Part shown: positions 38,072-46,027 of the stretch, piece by piece
Numbering within the stretch: the first letter of the stretch is position 1
Layout: each line of letters starts with the position of its first letter
Source: Achromobacter sp. HZ34
GTDB lineage: Bacteria; Pseudomonadota; Gammaproteobacteria; Burkholderiales; Burkholderiaceae_B
NCBI RefSeq assembly: GCF_002209485.1
Contig: NZ_NJIX01000003.1
Span: 620,001-684,000, forward strand
Direction of reading: 5' to 3'
Length of the DNA stretch: 64,000 nt
Made by a program: the position numbers and the translations under genes
The notes under the pieces: generated by a model
Told to the model about the DNA's origin: nothing
Seen by the model: the letters and a program-made list of their open reading frames with translations, nothing else
Databases searched by the model: none

Positions 38072-38151
38072 CGGGCGCGCCTCACGGCGGTTTCGTGAGG
38101 CGACCTGTGCGCTGCGGCCGGCGAGGTGCACCCGCCTGGCCGCAGCGGGCA

Positions 38152-38895
38152 TCACACGATGTCGGCCAGGTGCGTGGTGCTGGTCTCGCGCACCAGCGTC
38201 ATGAACGCCAGCAGATGGGGCTTGTCGCAGTCTTCCGTGCGAGTCGCCGCCCAGACCTCCGCGGTCAAGCCGGGTTCCGTGATGGGCCGCGCCGACACAT
38301 ACTTGCGCTGCAGGTAGGTCTGCACCACCCAGCGCGGCAGCACGGCGATGCCGCGGCTGCCGGACACCAGCATCACGATGGCAAGCGTCAGCGCCATGGT
38401 GCGCCGGGTGAATGGGATGGCGGCCGGCTTGAGTACCTGGCGCACGATGGTCAGCGCGTCTTCCGGTATCGGATAGGTCACCAGCATCGCATCGCGAAAG
38501 TCCTCGGCTTCGAGGACTTTTTTTTGCGCCAGCGGATGGTCGTTGGCCAGGATGGCCATCAGGCGGTAGCGCAACAGGTGAAAGAATTCCGTGCCGGGCT
38601 GGGGCTCAAGGTTGTTCACCAGCGCGATGTCGGCGCGGCCTTCGTGCAGCAGGGCCACCGGGTCGGATTGATAGCCCGTGACCAGGTCCACTTCGACGTC
38701 GGGCCAGCGTGCGCGAAAGGCATCGGCGGCGGGCATCAGCCATTCGAAACAGGTGTGGCATTCCAGCGCGATCCGCAAGGTATCGCAATGGCGCACGTCG
38801 ACGGGGATCCTTTCCATGATTTCTCCCATGAGCCGGGATAAATGCGCTTCGATCATAAGTGCAAAACGCCCGCGGCAAGCCGCGGGCGTTTTCAT
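38152..38895 (-). pseudogene. MetR-like LysR regulator lacking its DNA-binding domain
   Basis: The frame encodes only the effector-binding half of a LysR regulator, most like MetR, with LRIALECHTCFEWLMPA and DLVTGYQSDPVALL. A complete LysR protein has about 90 more N-terminal residues carrying the helix-turn-helix. Here the frame's start region instead runs into a terminator hairpin (38863-38892). The remaining linker begins near MIEAHLSRLMGEIME (from 38856). It may be a decayed gene or a stand-alone effector domain. The C-terminal part is intact, with no stop inside. Confidence 0.75.
38863..38892 (-). terminator. Bidirectional hairpin terminator
   Basis: Stem arms AAAACGCCCGCGGC and GCCGCGGGCGTTTT form a long hairpin with T-runs on both strands. 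It follows the minus-strand dehydrogenase gene at 39065-40015, at a distance of 172 bases, and overlaps the 5' end of the truncated MetR-like frame. Confidence 0.85.
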
Positions 38896-38954
38896 GGATG
38901 GGGGAGCGATTTAACGGCGGGTGCGCGCCCCGCCGGGGCAGTTGGCCGGGGGCG

Positions 38955-39012
38955 CCTAGCCGGGGGTACCCAGCCGGCGGCGCCCAGCCGGAAAGCGCCC
39001 GGCCAGGGCGCC
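38955..39012. repeat. Short G+C-rich tandem repeat
   Basis: CCTAGCCGG / CCCAGCCGG / CCCAGCCGG / CCCGGCCA occur at 38955, 38969, 38983 and 38998, a 14-15-base period. They lie in the gap downstream of the dehydrogenase gene at 39065-40015. No gene is seen in the gap. Confidence 0.55.
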
Positions 39013-39064
39013 GCGTGGCCGGGCGGCCAGGCCAGGGTCGGCCATCAGGCGGACCCTGTATTTC

Positions 39065-40015
39065 TCAAAGTTCCCGAATCGGCTTGCCGGCCACCCAGGC
39101 CTGGATGGCAGCCAGGGCGTTGGCGTAGAAAGCGCGGAAATTGTCTTCGTTGACGTAGCCCAGGTGCGGGGTCAACACCACGTTGTCCAGATGGCGGATG
39201 GGATCGTCGGCCGGCAGCGGTTCGACACCGTAGACATCCAGGCCGGCGCCGGCGATGCGCTTGTGGCGCAAGGCGTTCATCATGGCGTCCTGGTCCACCA
39301 GCCCCGCCCGTGAAGTATTGACCAGATAAGCAGTGGACTTCATCGCGCTGAAGCACTCTGCATCGACCACATTGCGCGTGCGGTCGGACAGGATGATGTG
39401 GACGCTGACCACATCCGACGTGGCGAACAGATCGTGTTTGCTGACGTAGGTGGCGCCGCCCTCCTGTGCCCGCTCCGGCGTCAGGTTGGGACTCCAGGCC
39501 ACCACGTCCATATCGAAGGCCTTGCCGACGCGGGCCACGGCCTGGCCCAGCTTGCCCAGCCCCAGCACGCCCAGGCGCTTGCGGGCCAGCGGCAAGGGCA
39601 TGCCGGTCTGCCAGCCGCCCCGGCGCATGGTCACGTCTTCGGTGCAGAGGTTCTTGAACAGGCCCAGGATCAGGGTCCACGCCAGTTCCGCCGTGGCGTT
39701 GACGGCGTCGCCCGCGCCCGGTGCGCCGCAAACCGTGATGCCGCGGGCTTTGCAGGCGGCCATGTCGATGGAATTGTTGCGCAGACCGGTGGTGACCAGC
39801 AGGCGCAGATTGGGCAAGGCATCGATCAGTGCCGCCGGGAAGGGCGTGCGCTCGCGCATGATCACGATGACGTCGAAGGGTTGCAGTGCGGCGGCACGGT
39901 CGGCTTCGGGCAGGGCTTCACGGAAAACCTGCACTTTGGCCTGCGGGCCCAGCGCCGACCAGTCGGCGTAATCGGCAGCGACGCCGTGGTAGTCGTCAAG
40001 AATCGCGATATTCAA
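39065..40015 (-). CDS. D-2-hydroxyacid dehydrogenase family protein
   Basis: This is an NAD-dependent 2-hydroxyacid dehydrogenase, 316 residues. It has a canonical dinucleotide motif GLGKLG. The catalytic Arg is in YLVNTSRAGLVDQD, Glu in LDVYGVEPLP, and His in VLTPHLGYV. N-terminal and C-terminal substrate-binding parts are complete. It is a paralogue of the gene at 32810-33790, with about the same length and motif order, but it keeps the normal Gly-rich loop. The substrate is unknown. Confidence 0.93.
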   Translation of the reverse strand: MNIAILDDYHGVAADYADWSALGPQAKVQVFREALPEADRAAALQPFDVIVIMRERTPFPAALIDALPNLRLLVTTGLRNNSIDMAACKARGITVCGAPGAGDAVNATAELAWTLILGLFKNLCTEDVTMRRGGWQTGMPLPLARKRLGVLGLGKLGQAVARVGKAFDMDVVAWSPNLTPERAQEGGATYVSKHDLFATSDVVSVHIILSDRTRNVVDAECFSAMKSTAYLVNTSRAGLVDQDAMMNALRHKRIAGAGLDVYGVEPLPADDPIRHLDNVVLTPHLGYVNEDNFRAFYANALAAIQAWVAGKPIREL

Positions 40016-40146
40016 AGCCGTCTCCTGGGAGGGAAGAATGAGGGGGCGCGAGCCGAGGCAGGATTTGCCGGTACTGCGTTTGGTCGGCGGCGGTACCGCT
40101 TGTCATCGGTACTTCATGGCCGGTGTTTGCTTCTGCGATGGGAGCA
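40016..40146. other. Intergenic region upstream of the second D-2-hydroxyacid dehydrogenase
   Basis: No gene is seen. This stretch probably carries the promoter of the minus-strand dehydrogenase gene, but no boxes could be fixed. Confidence 0.35.
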
Positions 40147-40178
40147 TAAAAGAATCGCCGTCGCAAAGCGACGGCGAT
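40147..40178 (-). terminator. Rho-independent terminator of the DsbC/G-like gene
   Basis: Perfect 11-bp arms ATCGCCGTCGC and GCGACGGCGAT (loop of 3) are followed on the minus strand by TCTTTTATG. It lies 105 bases past the stop of the minus-strand gene at 40283. Confidence 0.85.
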
Positions 40179-40282
40179 ATGTGCAAAGAGCGTTCACGAA
40201 GCTGCAGCCAGGGGCTCCGGCATTGGCCCTTGGCAAAGCGCCTGGCGATCCAGGCCCGCAGCGATGCCCAGGGCCGCCATTC

Positions 40283-41164
40283 CTACTTCGCGTCCAGCCG
40301 GGCCTGCAATTCCTCGATCGGCAAGGCGCCGCTGACGCGGGAGCCATTGGCGAAGAACAGCGTGGGCGTGCCGCGCACCATCAGTTTCTGGCCCAGGGTC
40401 AGCAACTTATCCACAGGTGCATTGCAATTCGCCGTCGGCGGCGTCTTGCCGTGCAGCATCCAGTCGTCCCACGTGGCCGCCTTGTTGGACGCGCACCAGA
40501 CGTCACGCACCTTGGTCTTGGAGTCCGGCGCCAGGATCGGGTACAGGAAGGTGTAGATGGTCAGATTCGTCTGCCCTTCCAGCGTATGGCGCAGCTGCTT
40601 GCAATACCCGCAGTTGGGATCTTCGAAAATCGCCACCTTGCGCGCGCCATTGCCGCGCACCTGCTTGATGGCCAGATCCAGCGGCAACTGGTCGAAAGGC
40701 ACCTCGCCCAGCTTTTCCTGGCGTTCACGCGTGACGTCCCGGCGCGTGGCGGCATCGATCAGCGGACCTTCCATCACCCAGGATACGTCCTCGTCGGTGT
40801 AGACCAGATCCATCCCGACCTGCACTTCGAAGAGGCCATAGGGCGTACGCCGCACGGCGGTGACCTGCATATCGGGGAAGCGCTCGGCAAACCGGCCCTT
40901 GATAGCCTCGGCGACGGCGGGGTCCGTCGCGCCCTGCATCTGGCTGGTACCGACGACCTTGGCACCCGCGGGCGCCGGCCGGTCGGTGCCGTAGACCTTG
41001 TCGCCCGCGGCGCCCGGCTGCCCGGTACCCGTGACCTTCTCGCCCGGGCCGGCCGGCTGGCCGGCGGACTGCGTGGAAACCGCCTTGTCCTGTGCCTGCA
41101 CGGTTGCCGTCAGCGCCAGCGCCCCCGCCAGCGCGGCGGCGACGGACCATAATCGTAAATTCAT
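40283..41164 (-). CDS. Periplasmic disulfide isomerase, DsbC/DsbG-like, with repeat linker
   Basis: The 293-residue thioredoxin-fold exported protein has a signal peptide (residues 1-24, ALALTATVQA). The active site CGYC is at 185-188 in DPNCGYCKQL, and a second Cys pair WC...NC in the helical insert is as in DsbC. Before the DsbC-type dimer domain there are three 13-residue repeats (36-74: QPAGPGEKVTGTG, QPGAAGDKVYGTD, RPAPAGAKVVGTS). The start has GGAGA about 6 bases upstream. DsbD would be the usual reductant. No dsbD is in this window. Confidence 0.9.
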   Translation of the reverse strand: MNLRLWSVAAALAGALALTATVQAQDKAVSTQSAGQPAGPGEKVTGTGQPGAAGDKVYGTDRPAPAGAKVVGTSQMQGATDPAVAEAIKGRFAERFPDMQVTAVRRTPYGLFEVQVGMDLVYTDEDVSWVMEGPLIDAATRRDVTRERQEKLGEVPFDQLPLDLAIKQVRGNGARKVAIFEDPNCGYCKQLRHTLEGQTNLTIYTFLYPILAPDSKTKVRDVWCASNKAATWDDWMLHGKTPPTANCNAPVDKLLTLGQKLMVRGTPTLFFANGSRVSGALPIEELQARLDAK

Positions 41165-41274
41165 TACATCTCCAATAGGCAATACAACGCCCGCGTCGAG
41201 GCGGGTCATAGGCGTTGGACACCGATGCGGCCATCCGGTTCATCGCTGCCCGGTATTGCTGGCGCTTGATAGCG

Positions 41275-41304
41275 CCGGGCTATATATGATCGATCATAGC
41301 CCGG
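41275..41304 (-). terminator. Hairpin overlapping the end of the UbiH-family gene
   Basis: CCGGGCT ... AGCCCGG encloses a 12-base palindrome ATGATCGATCAT. It covers the stop codon of the minus-strand hydroxylase gene at 41294-41296. There is no T-run, so it is only a possible terminator or RNA stabiliser. Confidence 0.4.
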
Positions 41305-42463
41305 AGGCCTGGGCGATAAGGCGACGTTTCAGCGCAGGGGTCCGGTCGACCCAGTTCATCCCGGCATTGCGCAGCCAGGCCAGGGGCGTCGCGTGGCTAT
41401 CGAACAGGCGATGCAGCCCATCCGTGCCCAGGCGCATGGCCAGCAGCGGCTCCGCACGGGCCCGTTTGTAACGGCGCAATACGCGAATGTCGCCCGCCGC
41501 GCGGAAAGACTCACGTTCGCCCACCGCCTGGGCCAGCGCCAGCGCGTCGCCCAGGCCCAGGTTCAGCCCCTGCCCGGCCAGCGGATGCACCCGATGCGCC
41601 GCATCACCCACCAGGGCCACCCCGGGCGCGATCATCTGCGACTGCTCCAGGAACAGCGGAAAACCATGCACCGGCGCATTGACGGTCAAGCGGCCCAGCC
41701 GGCCCGCGGTGGCCAGCGCCAGGTCGGCCTGCAGACGCGCCGCCTGCTCTGCGGGCGGCAAGGCCAGGATGGCCCGGGCCGCGGCGCTGCGCAGGGACCA
41801 GACCAGCGACACCTGGGGCCCGCGCGCGCTGTCGGGCAGCGGCAGCAGCGCCAGCACACCGTCCTCGCGGAACCATTGCAGAGCCGTGCCCTGATGCGGC
41901 AGCTCGGCATCCAGGTGGGTCACGAGGGCGATATCGTCATAGGGCGCGGATTGCTGCTGCAAGCCGGCGGCCTGGCGCAGAGGCGACTTGGCGCCGTCCG
42001 CGCCGATGATCAGGTCGGCGCGCAATTGGGCGCCCTGCTCCGTCAGCACCGCCCCGCCTTGATAGCCCACGCAGCGGTCCTGGATCCAGGAAATACCCGA
42101 TAAACGGGTGGCCTGCATCAGCACGCGCTCGATTTCGCTGGATTCGACGATCCAGGTCAGTTGCGGCACGGCCGCCTGCCAAGCGTCGAGGGTGACGCAG
42201 CCGTCGGCATCGCCATGGATTTCCATGGCCTGCACCGGCATGATGCGTTCGGCCGGCAGCGCATCCCAGATGCCCAGCTCGGCCAGGAAGCGCTGGCTGG
42301 CCGGTGAAATGGCGTAGACGCGCGGGTAATAAGGGTCGCCGGCCGGCGGCAGCGGTGCCGGCCGCGGCGCCAGGACCGCCACCGGCTGCTTGCGCCGGGC
42401 CAGGGCCAGGGCGGTCGCCAGGCCGACGATGCCGGCGCCGCAAACCAGGATTTCCTTGCTCAT
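41294..42463 (-). CDS. UbiH/VisC-family FAD-dependent hydroxylase
   Basis: This is a flavin monooxygenase of the UbiH/UbiF/Coq6 group, likely acting on a ubiquinone precursor ring. The 389-residue protein has the FAD motif VCGAGIVGLATALALA, the DG motif LIGADGAKSPLR, and the GD motif LVGDAAHRVHPLAGQGLNLG. The start MSKEILVCGAG was chosen because it overlaps the mltA stop as ATGA. A frame further upstream would run through mltA. Which ring position it hydroxylates cannot be told. Confidence 0.93.
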   Translation of the reverse strand: MSKEILVCGAGIVGLATALALARRKQPVAVLAPRPAPLPPAGDPYYPRVYAISPASQRFLAELGIWDALPAERIMPVQAMEIHGDADGCVTLDAWQAAVPQLTWIVESSEIERVLMQATRLSGISWIQDRCVGYQGGAVLTEQGAQLRADLIIGADGAKSPLRQAAGLQQQSAPYDDIALVTHLDAELPHQGTALQWFREDGVLALLPLPDSARGPQVSLVWSLRSAAARAILALPPAEQAARLQADLALATAGRLGRLTVNAPVHGFPLFLEQSQMIAPGVALVGDAAHRVHPLAGQGLNLGLGDALALAQAVGERESFRAAGDIRVLRRYKRARAEPLLAMRLGTDGLHRLFDSHATPLAWLRNAGMNWVDRTPALKRRLIAQASGL

Positions 42464-43755
42464 CGCGCCGACGGCTCCCCTGCCTGTTTGGGCCACAACA
42501 CCCACATCTGGCCACGCTGTTTCATGCGGCCCGCCAATTGTCCGGCCTCGTCACCGTAACCCCAATAGACGTCGGTGCGCGCCCCGCCGCGTATGGCCGT
42601 GCCCGTGTCCTGGGCAAAGACCAGGCGGTCGAAGGGCTGTTCCGATGCCGGCATGGTCGTGTCCAGGAAAACCGGCGTACCCAGCGGCACGAAGCTGGCA
42701 TCCACCGCCACCGAACGCCGGGCAGCCAGGGGCAGGCCATAGGCGCCGCGCGGTCCCAGTTCCGGATCGTTGACGGGTTCCTCGCGGAAAAACACCACCG
42801 CGGGATTGGCATTGAGCATTTCCTGCACCCGGCCCGGATTGCGTTGCGCCCAGGCGCGAATGTTCTGCATCGACGCCTGATCCGCTGTCATCTGGCCTTT
42901 TTCCACCAGCCAGCGGCCGATCGAGACATAGGGCTGGCCATTGTGATCGGCATAAGCCAGGCGGATGACCTTGCCGGCGTCCGGCCCATCCGTCAGCTGC
43001 ACCCGGCCCGATCCCTGCACCTGCAGGAAGAAATTGTCGACGGGATCATCGACATAGACCAGGGCCGGCGGGCGGCGCGCGGGATTGGCGTCCATGGCGG
43101 CGCGGGTGTCGTAGGGCACCACGCGCTTGCCGTCCAGCTTGGCGCGCACACGCTTGCCGGCCAGTTCCGGATAAATCGAACCCAGGTCCACCGTCAACAG
43201 GTCGGCCGGCGGCGCATACAGCGGCCATTGATGCAGGCCGCTCTGCGTGCGCGAGCCGCGCACCAGGGGCTCGTAGTAACCGGTCACGGTATTGCTCGCC
43301 GGCTTGCCGTCGGCGCCCAACAGGCGCCAGGGCTGCAGATAGGTCTGCAGGAAGCGCCGCACGCTTTCCGGATCGTTGGCGGCCGGCATGCGGGCGGGAT
43401 CGATGGCCGCCGCGCAGACCGGTTGCCAGGCGCGCGGGGCAGCGCGCGCCGGCACCGCCAGGCTACCCGACGTCGGCCGCATCAAGCCTTTGCAATTGCG
43501 CAGGAAGAGCGGCCAGAAATGCATCAGGTCGTCCTCGCGCCAGCGCGGCAGATCGGCGTAATTGACACGTTGGAAACGCCCGGCCATGGCGCGTGCGGGC
43601 GTGTCCGGCAGGGCCGACAGGGGCGGCACCGTCAACGCCCCTTCGGGCGCGGCGACGGCGGGTACGGTGCCCGGTGTGGCCGGGGTTTCAGGCTCGGATT
43701 CCAGCGTCGAGCAACCGGCCAGGAGGACCACGGCGGCCAGCAAGCCGGCACGCAT
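42460..43755 (-). CDS. mltA: Membrane-bound lytic murein transglycosylase A
   Basis: This lipoprotein cleaves peptidoglycan to anhydromuropeptides. The protein has a lipobox LLAGC right after the chosen start MRAGLLAAVV, the MltA domain with NTVTGYYEPLVRGSR, and a C-terminal 3D/double-psi barrel with VFAQDTGTAIRGGARTDVYW-type residues. The 431-residue length fits. An ATG at 43836 would add 27 residues, encoded by a T/C-rich, repeated stretch that looks non-coding. The end overlaps the hydroxylase start by 4 bases. Confidence 0.92.
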   Translation of the reverse strand: MRAGLLAAVVLLAGCSTLESEPETPATPGTVPAVAAPEGALTVPPLSALPDTPARAMAGRFQRVNYADLPRWREDDLMHFWPLFLRNCKGLMRPTSGSLAVPARAAPRAWQPVCAAAIDPARMPAANDPESVRRFLQTYLQPWRLLGADGKPASNTVTGYYEPLVRGSRTQSGLHQWPLYAPPADLLTVDLGSIYPELAGKRVRAKLDGKRVVPYDTRAAMDANPARRPPALVYVDDPVDNFFLQVQGSGRVQLTDGPDAGKVIRLAYADHNGQPYVSIGRWLVEKGQMTADQASMQNIRAWAQRNPGRVQEMLNANPAVVFFREEPVNDPELGPRGAYGLPLAARRSVAVDASFVPLGTPVFLDTTMPASEQPFDRLVFAQDTGTAIRGGARTDVYWGYGDEAGQLAGRMKQRGQMWVLWPKQAGEPSAR

Positions 43756-43847
43756 TGGACGGGAAAAACTCGGGGAAAAATCCGCGCAGGAATCCGCGAA
43801 AAAACCTGGGGAAAATCTGGGAAAAGTCTGGGGCATTGCGGGGCGCT

Positions 43848-44222
43848 TCAATGCAAGGTACGCGGCATCGCGAGCAGGAATTCGGGAATGGCCACTTCGA
43901 ACGGAATGCCGTTTTCGCCGACGCAGTGGTAGGTGCCACGCATGGTGCCGACCGGGGTGGGCAAGGGACAGCCGCTGGTGTATTCGAAAGTCTCGCCCGG
44001 CGCCAGCAGGGGCTGCTGGCCCACCACGCCCAGGCCGCGCACTTCCTGCACACGTTCGTTGCCATCGACGATGACCCAATGGCGGCTGATGACCTGCGCC
44101 GGGTGCTGCCCGGTATTGGTGATGCGGACCGTGTAAGCGAACACATATTGCTGCTCGCCGGGGTCGGACTGGTCGGGCACGAATTGCGGCTCGACAGTCA
44201 CCGAAAGATCGTAGGGTTTCAC
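43848..44222 (-). CDS. apaG: ApaG protein
   Basis: This small beta-sandwich protein is conserved in proteobacteria and linked to cobalt resistance and protein turnover. Its exact role is unclear. Its 124 residues match the usual 125. They include FAYTVRITNTGQHPAQVISR, VRGLGVVGQQPLLAPGETFE and YTSGCPLPTPVGTMRG, all family-typical. The start is the GTG of VKPYDLSVTVE; longer frames add an unrelated leader. It lies 92 bases upstream of the preferred mltA start. Confidence 0.95.
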   Translation of the reverse strand: MKPYDLSVTVEPQFVPDQSDPGEQQYVFAYTVRITNTGQHPAQVISRHWVIVDGNERVQEVRGLGVVGQQPLLAPGETFEYTSGCPLPTPVGTMRGTYHCVGENGIPFEVAIPEFLLAMPRTLH

Positions 44223-44350
44223 GGGATTTCCGGCTCTCCAGGGTGGCGTGACAGCATGCCCGACGGGCAAACTGCAATAATGGCACATTATCCCCTGAAT
44301 TCCCGTCGCCCTTTCCGTCGTCCTTCCTCTCTGTACGAGCGCCGACCATC
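44223..44350. other. Divergent promoter region between apaG and rpe
   Basis: This short gap between divergent genes contains the promoters of both transcription units. No boxes could be fixed with confidence. Confidence 0.4.
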
Positions 44351-45052
44351 ATGTCCCTGACTCCCGCCCCCCGCATCGCCCCCAGCATCCTGTCCGCCGA
44401 TTTCGCCCGCCTGGGCGAGGAAGTGCGCAACGTCGTCGAGGCCGGCGCGGACTGGATCCACTTCGACGTCATGGACAACCATTACGTCCCCAACCTGACC
44501 ATCGGCCCCATGGTCTGTGCCGCCATCCGGCCGCACGTCAAGGCGCCGATCGACGTGCACCTGATGGTGGAGCCGGTGGATGCGCTGATTCCCGAGTTCG
44601 CCAAGGCCGGCGCCGACATCATTTCCTTCCACCCCGAAGCCACGCGCCATATCGACCGCACCCTGTCACTGATCCGCGACCATGGCTGCAAGGCCGGCCT
44701 GGTCTTCAATCCGGCCACGTCGCTGGAACACCTGGACTACGTGATGGACAAGCTGGACCTGGTGCTGATCATGTCGGTCAACCCCGGTTTCGGCGGCCAG
44801 AGCTTCATCGACAATGCCCTGGTCAAGCTGCGCCAGGCGCGCGCCCGCATCGACCGCTGGACCGAAGCCGGCGGCCACCACATCGCGCTGGAAGTCGACG
44901 GTGGCGTGAAGGTCGAGAACATCGCACAGATCCACGCAGCCGGGGCCGATACCTTCGTCGCCGGCTCGGCCATCTTCGGCAAGCCCGACTACAAAGCCAC
45001 GATCGACGCCATGCGCCAGGAACTGGCGCGCGCCAAGACCTTGAAAGCCTGA
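44351..45052 (+). CDS. rpe: Ribulose-phosphate 3-epimerase
   Basis: This enzyme interconverts ribulose 5-phosphate and xylulose 5-phosphate in the pentose phosphate pathway. The 233-residue TIM barrel has [34 protein letters not shown] and the phosphate-binding [11 protein letters not shown]. Metal and catalytic residues (His in HFDVMD, Asp in VDGG) are present. It is followed 16 bases later by gph, the usual beta-proteobacterial order rpe-gph-trpE. Confidence 0.97.
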   Translation: MSLTPAPRIAPSILSADFARLGEEVRNVVEAGADWIHFDVMDNHYVPNLTIGPMVCAAIRPHVKAPIDVHLMVEPVDALIPEFAKAGADIISFHPEATRHIDRTLSLIRDHGCKAGLVFNPATSLEHLDYVMDKLDLVLIMSVNPGFGGQSFIDNALVKLRQARARIDRWTEAGGHHIALEVDGGVKVENIAQIHAAGADTFVAGSAIFGKPDYKATIDAMRQELARAKTLKA

Positions 45053-45068
45053 ACAGGAATCGCCACCC

Positions 45069-45776
45069 ATGACCACTTTCCGCGCCGCCTTGCTGGACCT
45101 CGATGGCACTTTGCTGGACTCCATTCCCGACCTGGCGATGGCCGCCAACGCCATGCGCGTGGAACTGGGCATGGAGGTGCTGCGCGAAGACGTCATCGCC
45201 ACCTTCGTCGGCAAGGGCGTGGACAACCTGGTGCGCCGCACGCTGGCGGCTTCGTTGGCCGCTTCACAGTCCGACAGTGAATGCGACGAGTCACTGTTCC
45301 AGCGTGCGCGCGAGTCCTTCTATCGCCACTACCATCTGGTCAACGGCGACAAGGCCAGGATTTTCGACGGCGTCCTGGATGGCCTGAAAGCCATGCGCGA
45401 GCTGGGCCTGAAGCTGGCCGTGGTCACCAACAAGCCGACCGAATTTACGCTGCCCCTGCTGCAACGCACGGGCCTGGCCGGCTTTTTCCAGGCCGTGGTC
45501 TGCGGCGACACCTGCGCGCGCAAGAAGCCGGATCCGCAGCCCGTGCAGCATGCCTGCGCGCTGCTGGACGTGGCGCCCGAGTACGCCGTCACCATCGGCG
45601 ATTCGCTGAACGACACCCAGGCCGGCCGCGGCGCCGGCACGCGGACGCTGGTAGTGCCTTATGGCTACAACGAGGGCGTCGACGTGCGTACCCTGGAAGT
45701 CGATGGTATAGTTGCCACGCTAGTCGAGGCCGCCGACTGGATCGCGCGCGATGGCGCCGTCCTGAAAACGGCCTGA
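45069..45776 (+). CDS. gph: Phosphoglycolate phosphatase
   Basis: This HAD-superfamily phosphatase removes phosphate from 2-phosphoglycolate. The 235-residue protein has motif I LLDLDGTLLDS, motif II VVTNKPTEF, and motifs III/IV with KKPDPQP and GDSLNDTQAGRGAG. A cap domain lies between motifs I and II. It is preceded by rpe. A possible promoter for the trp leader lies inside its 3' end. Confidence 0.95.
   Translation: MTTFRAALLDLDGTLLDSIPDLAMAANAMRVELGMEVLREDVIATFVGKGVDNLVRRTLAASLAASQSDSECDESLFQRARESFYRHYHLVNGDKARIFDGVLDGLKAMRELGLKLAVVTNKPTEFTLPLLQRTGLAGFFQAVVCGDTCARKKPDPQPVQHACALLDVAPEYAVTIGDSLNDTQAGRGAGTRTLVVPYGYNEGVDVRTLEVDGIVATLVEAADWIARDGAVLKTA
45704..45712 (+). promoter_or_regulatory. 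Possible extended -10 promoter for the trpE leader
   Basis: TGGTATAGT (extended -10 TG plus TATAGT, five of six consensus bases) lies in the 3' part of gph. It would give a transcript starting near 45719, about 100 bases before the leader peptide. There is no good -35. Confidence 0.4.
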
Positions 45777-45779
45777 CAT

Positions 45780-45806
45780 TCTTACCGCATAGCTCTTACC
45801 GCATAG
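45780..45806 (+). repeat. Tandem 13-bp repeat before the trp leader
   Basis: TCTTACCGCATAG occurs twice (45780-45792 and 45794-45806), one base apart, directly after gph and 11 bases before the leader peptide ATG. It is too exact to be accidental, but no known operator is recognised. Confidence 0.6.
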
Positions 45807-45817
45807 TCATAACGATC

Positions 45818-45892
45818 ATGATCGCCCTGACCCTGTCGCAACCCGCTCGCGCCACCTGGCGCTGGTGGCGTTTGTCTTCCGGGTGGCGATGA
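45818..45892 (+). CDS. trpL: trp operon leader peptide
   Basis: The 24-codon frame encodes a Trp-rich peptide: Trp at codons 14, 16, 17 and 23, including the run WRWW. Ribosome stalling at these codons when charged tRNA-Trp is low would control the downstream terminator. TTCCGGG (45877-45883) in its last codons can pair with CCCGGAA (45954-45960) of the terminator stem, giving an antiterminator. It lies between gph and trpE, with the terminator following 58 bases after the stop. Confidence 0.8.
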   Translation: MIALTLSQPARATWRWWRLSSGWR

Positions 45893-45950
45893 CCGACGCG
45901 CCGCGCTGAACGTATTCGTACACGGCGCCGCACACAGCAGGACGATCCCC

Positions 45951-45983
45951 AAGCCCGGAACCAGAATGATGGCCGGGCTTTTT
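45951..45983 (+). terminator. trpE attenuator terminator
   Basis: Stem arms AAGCCCGG and CCGGGCTT (loop of 14) are followed by TTT and a T-rich TTTTTGCTGTTT tail. It ends 45 bases before the trpE ATG. It is downstream of a leader peptide with four Trp codons, so it is read as an attenuator and not as the end of gph. Confidence 0.8.
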
Positions 45984-46027
45984 GCTGTTTACGCCCGGCG
46001 TGCAACCACACACCACCCGAGACCGAC

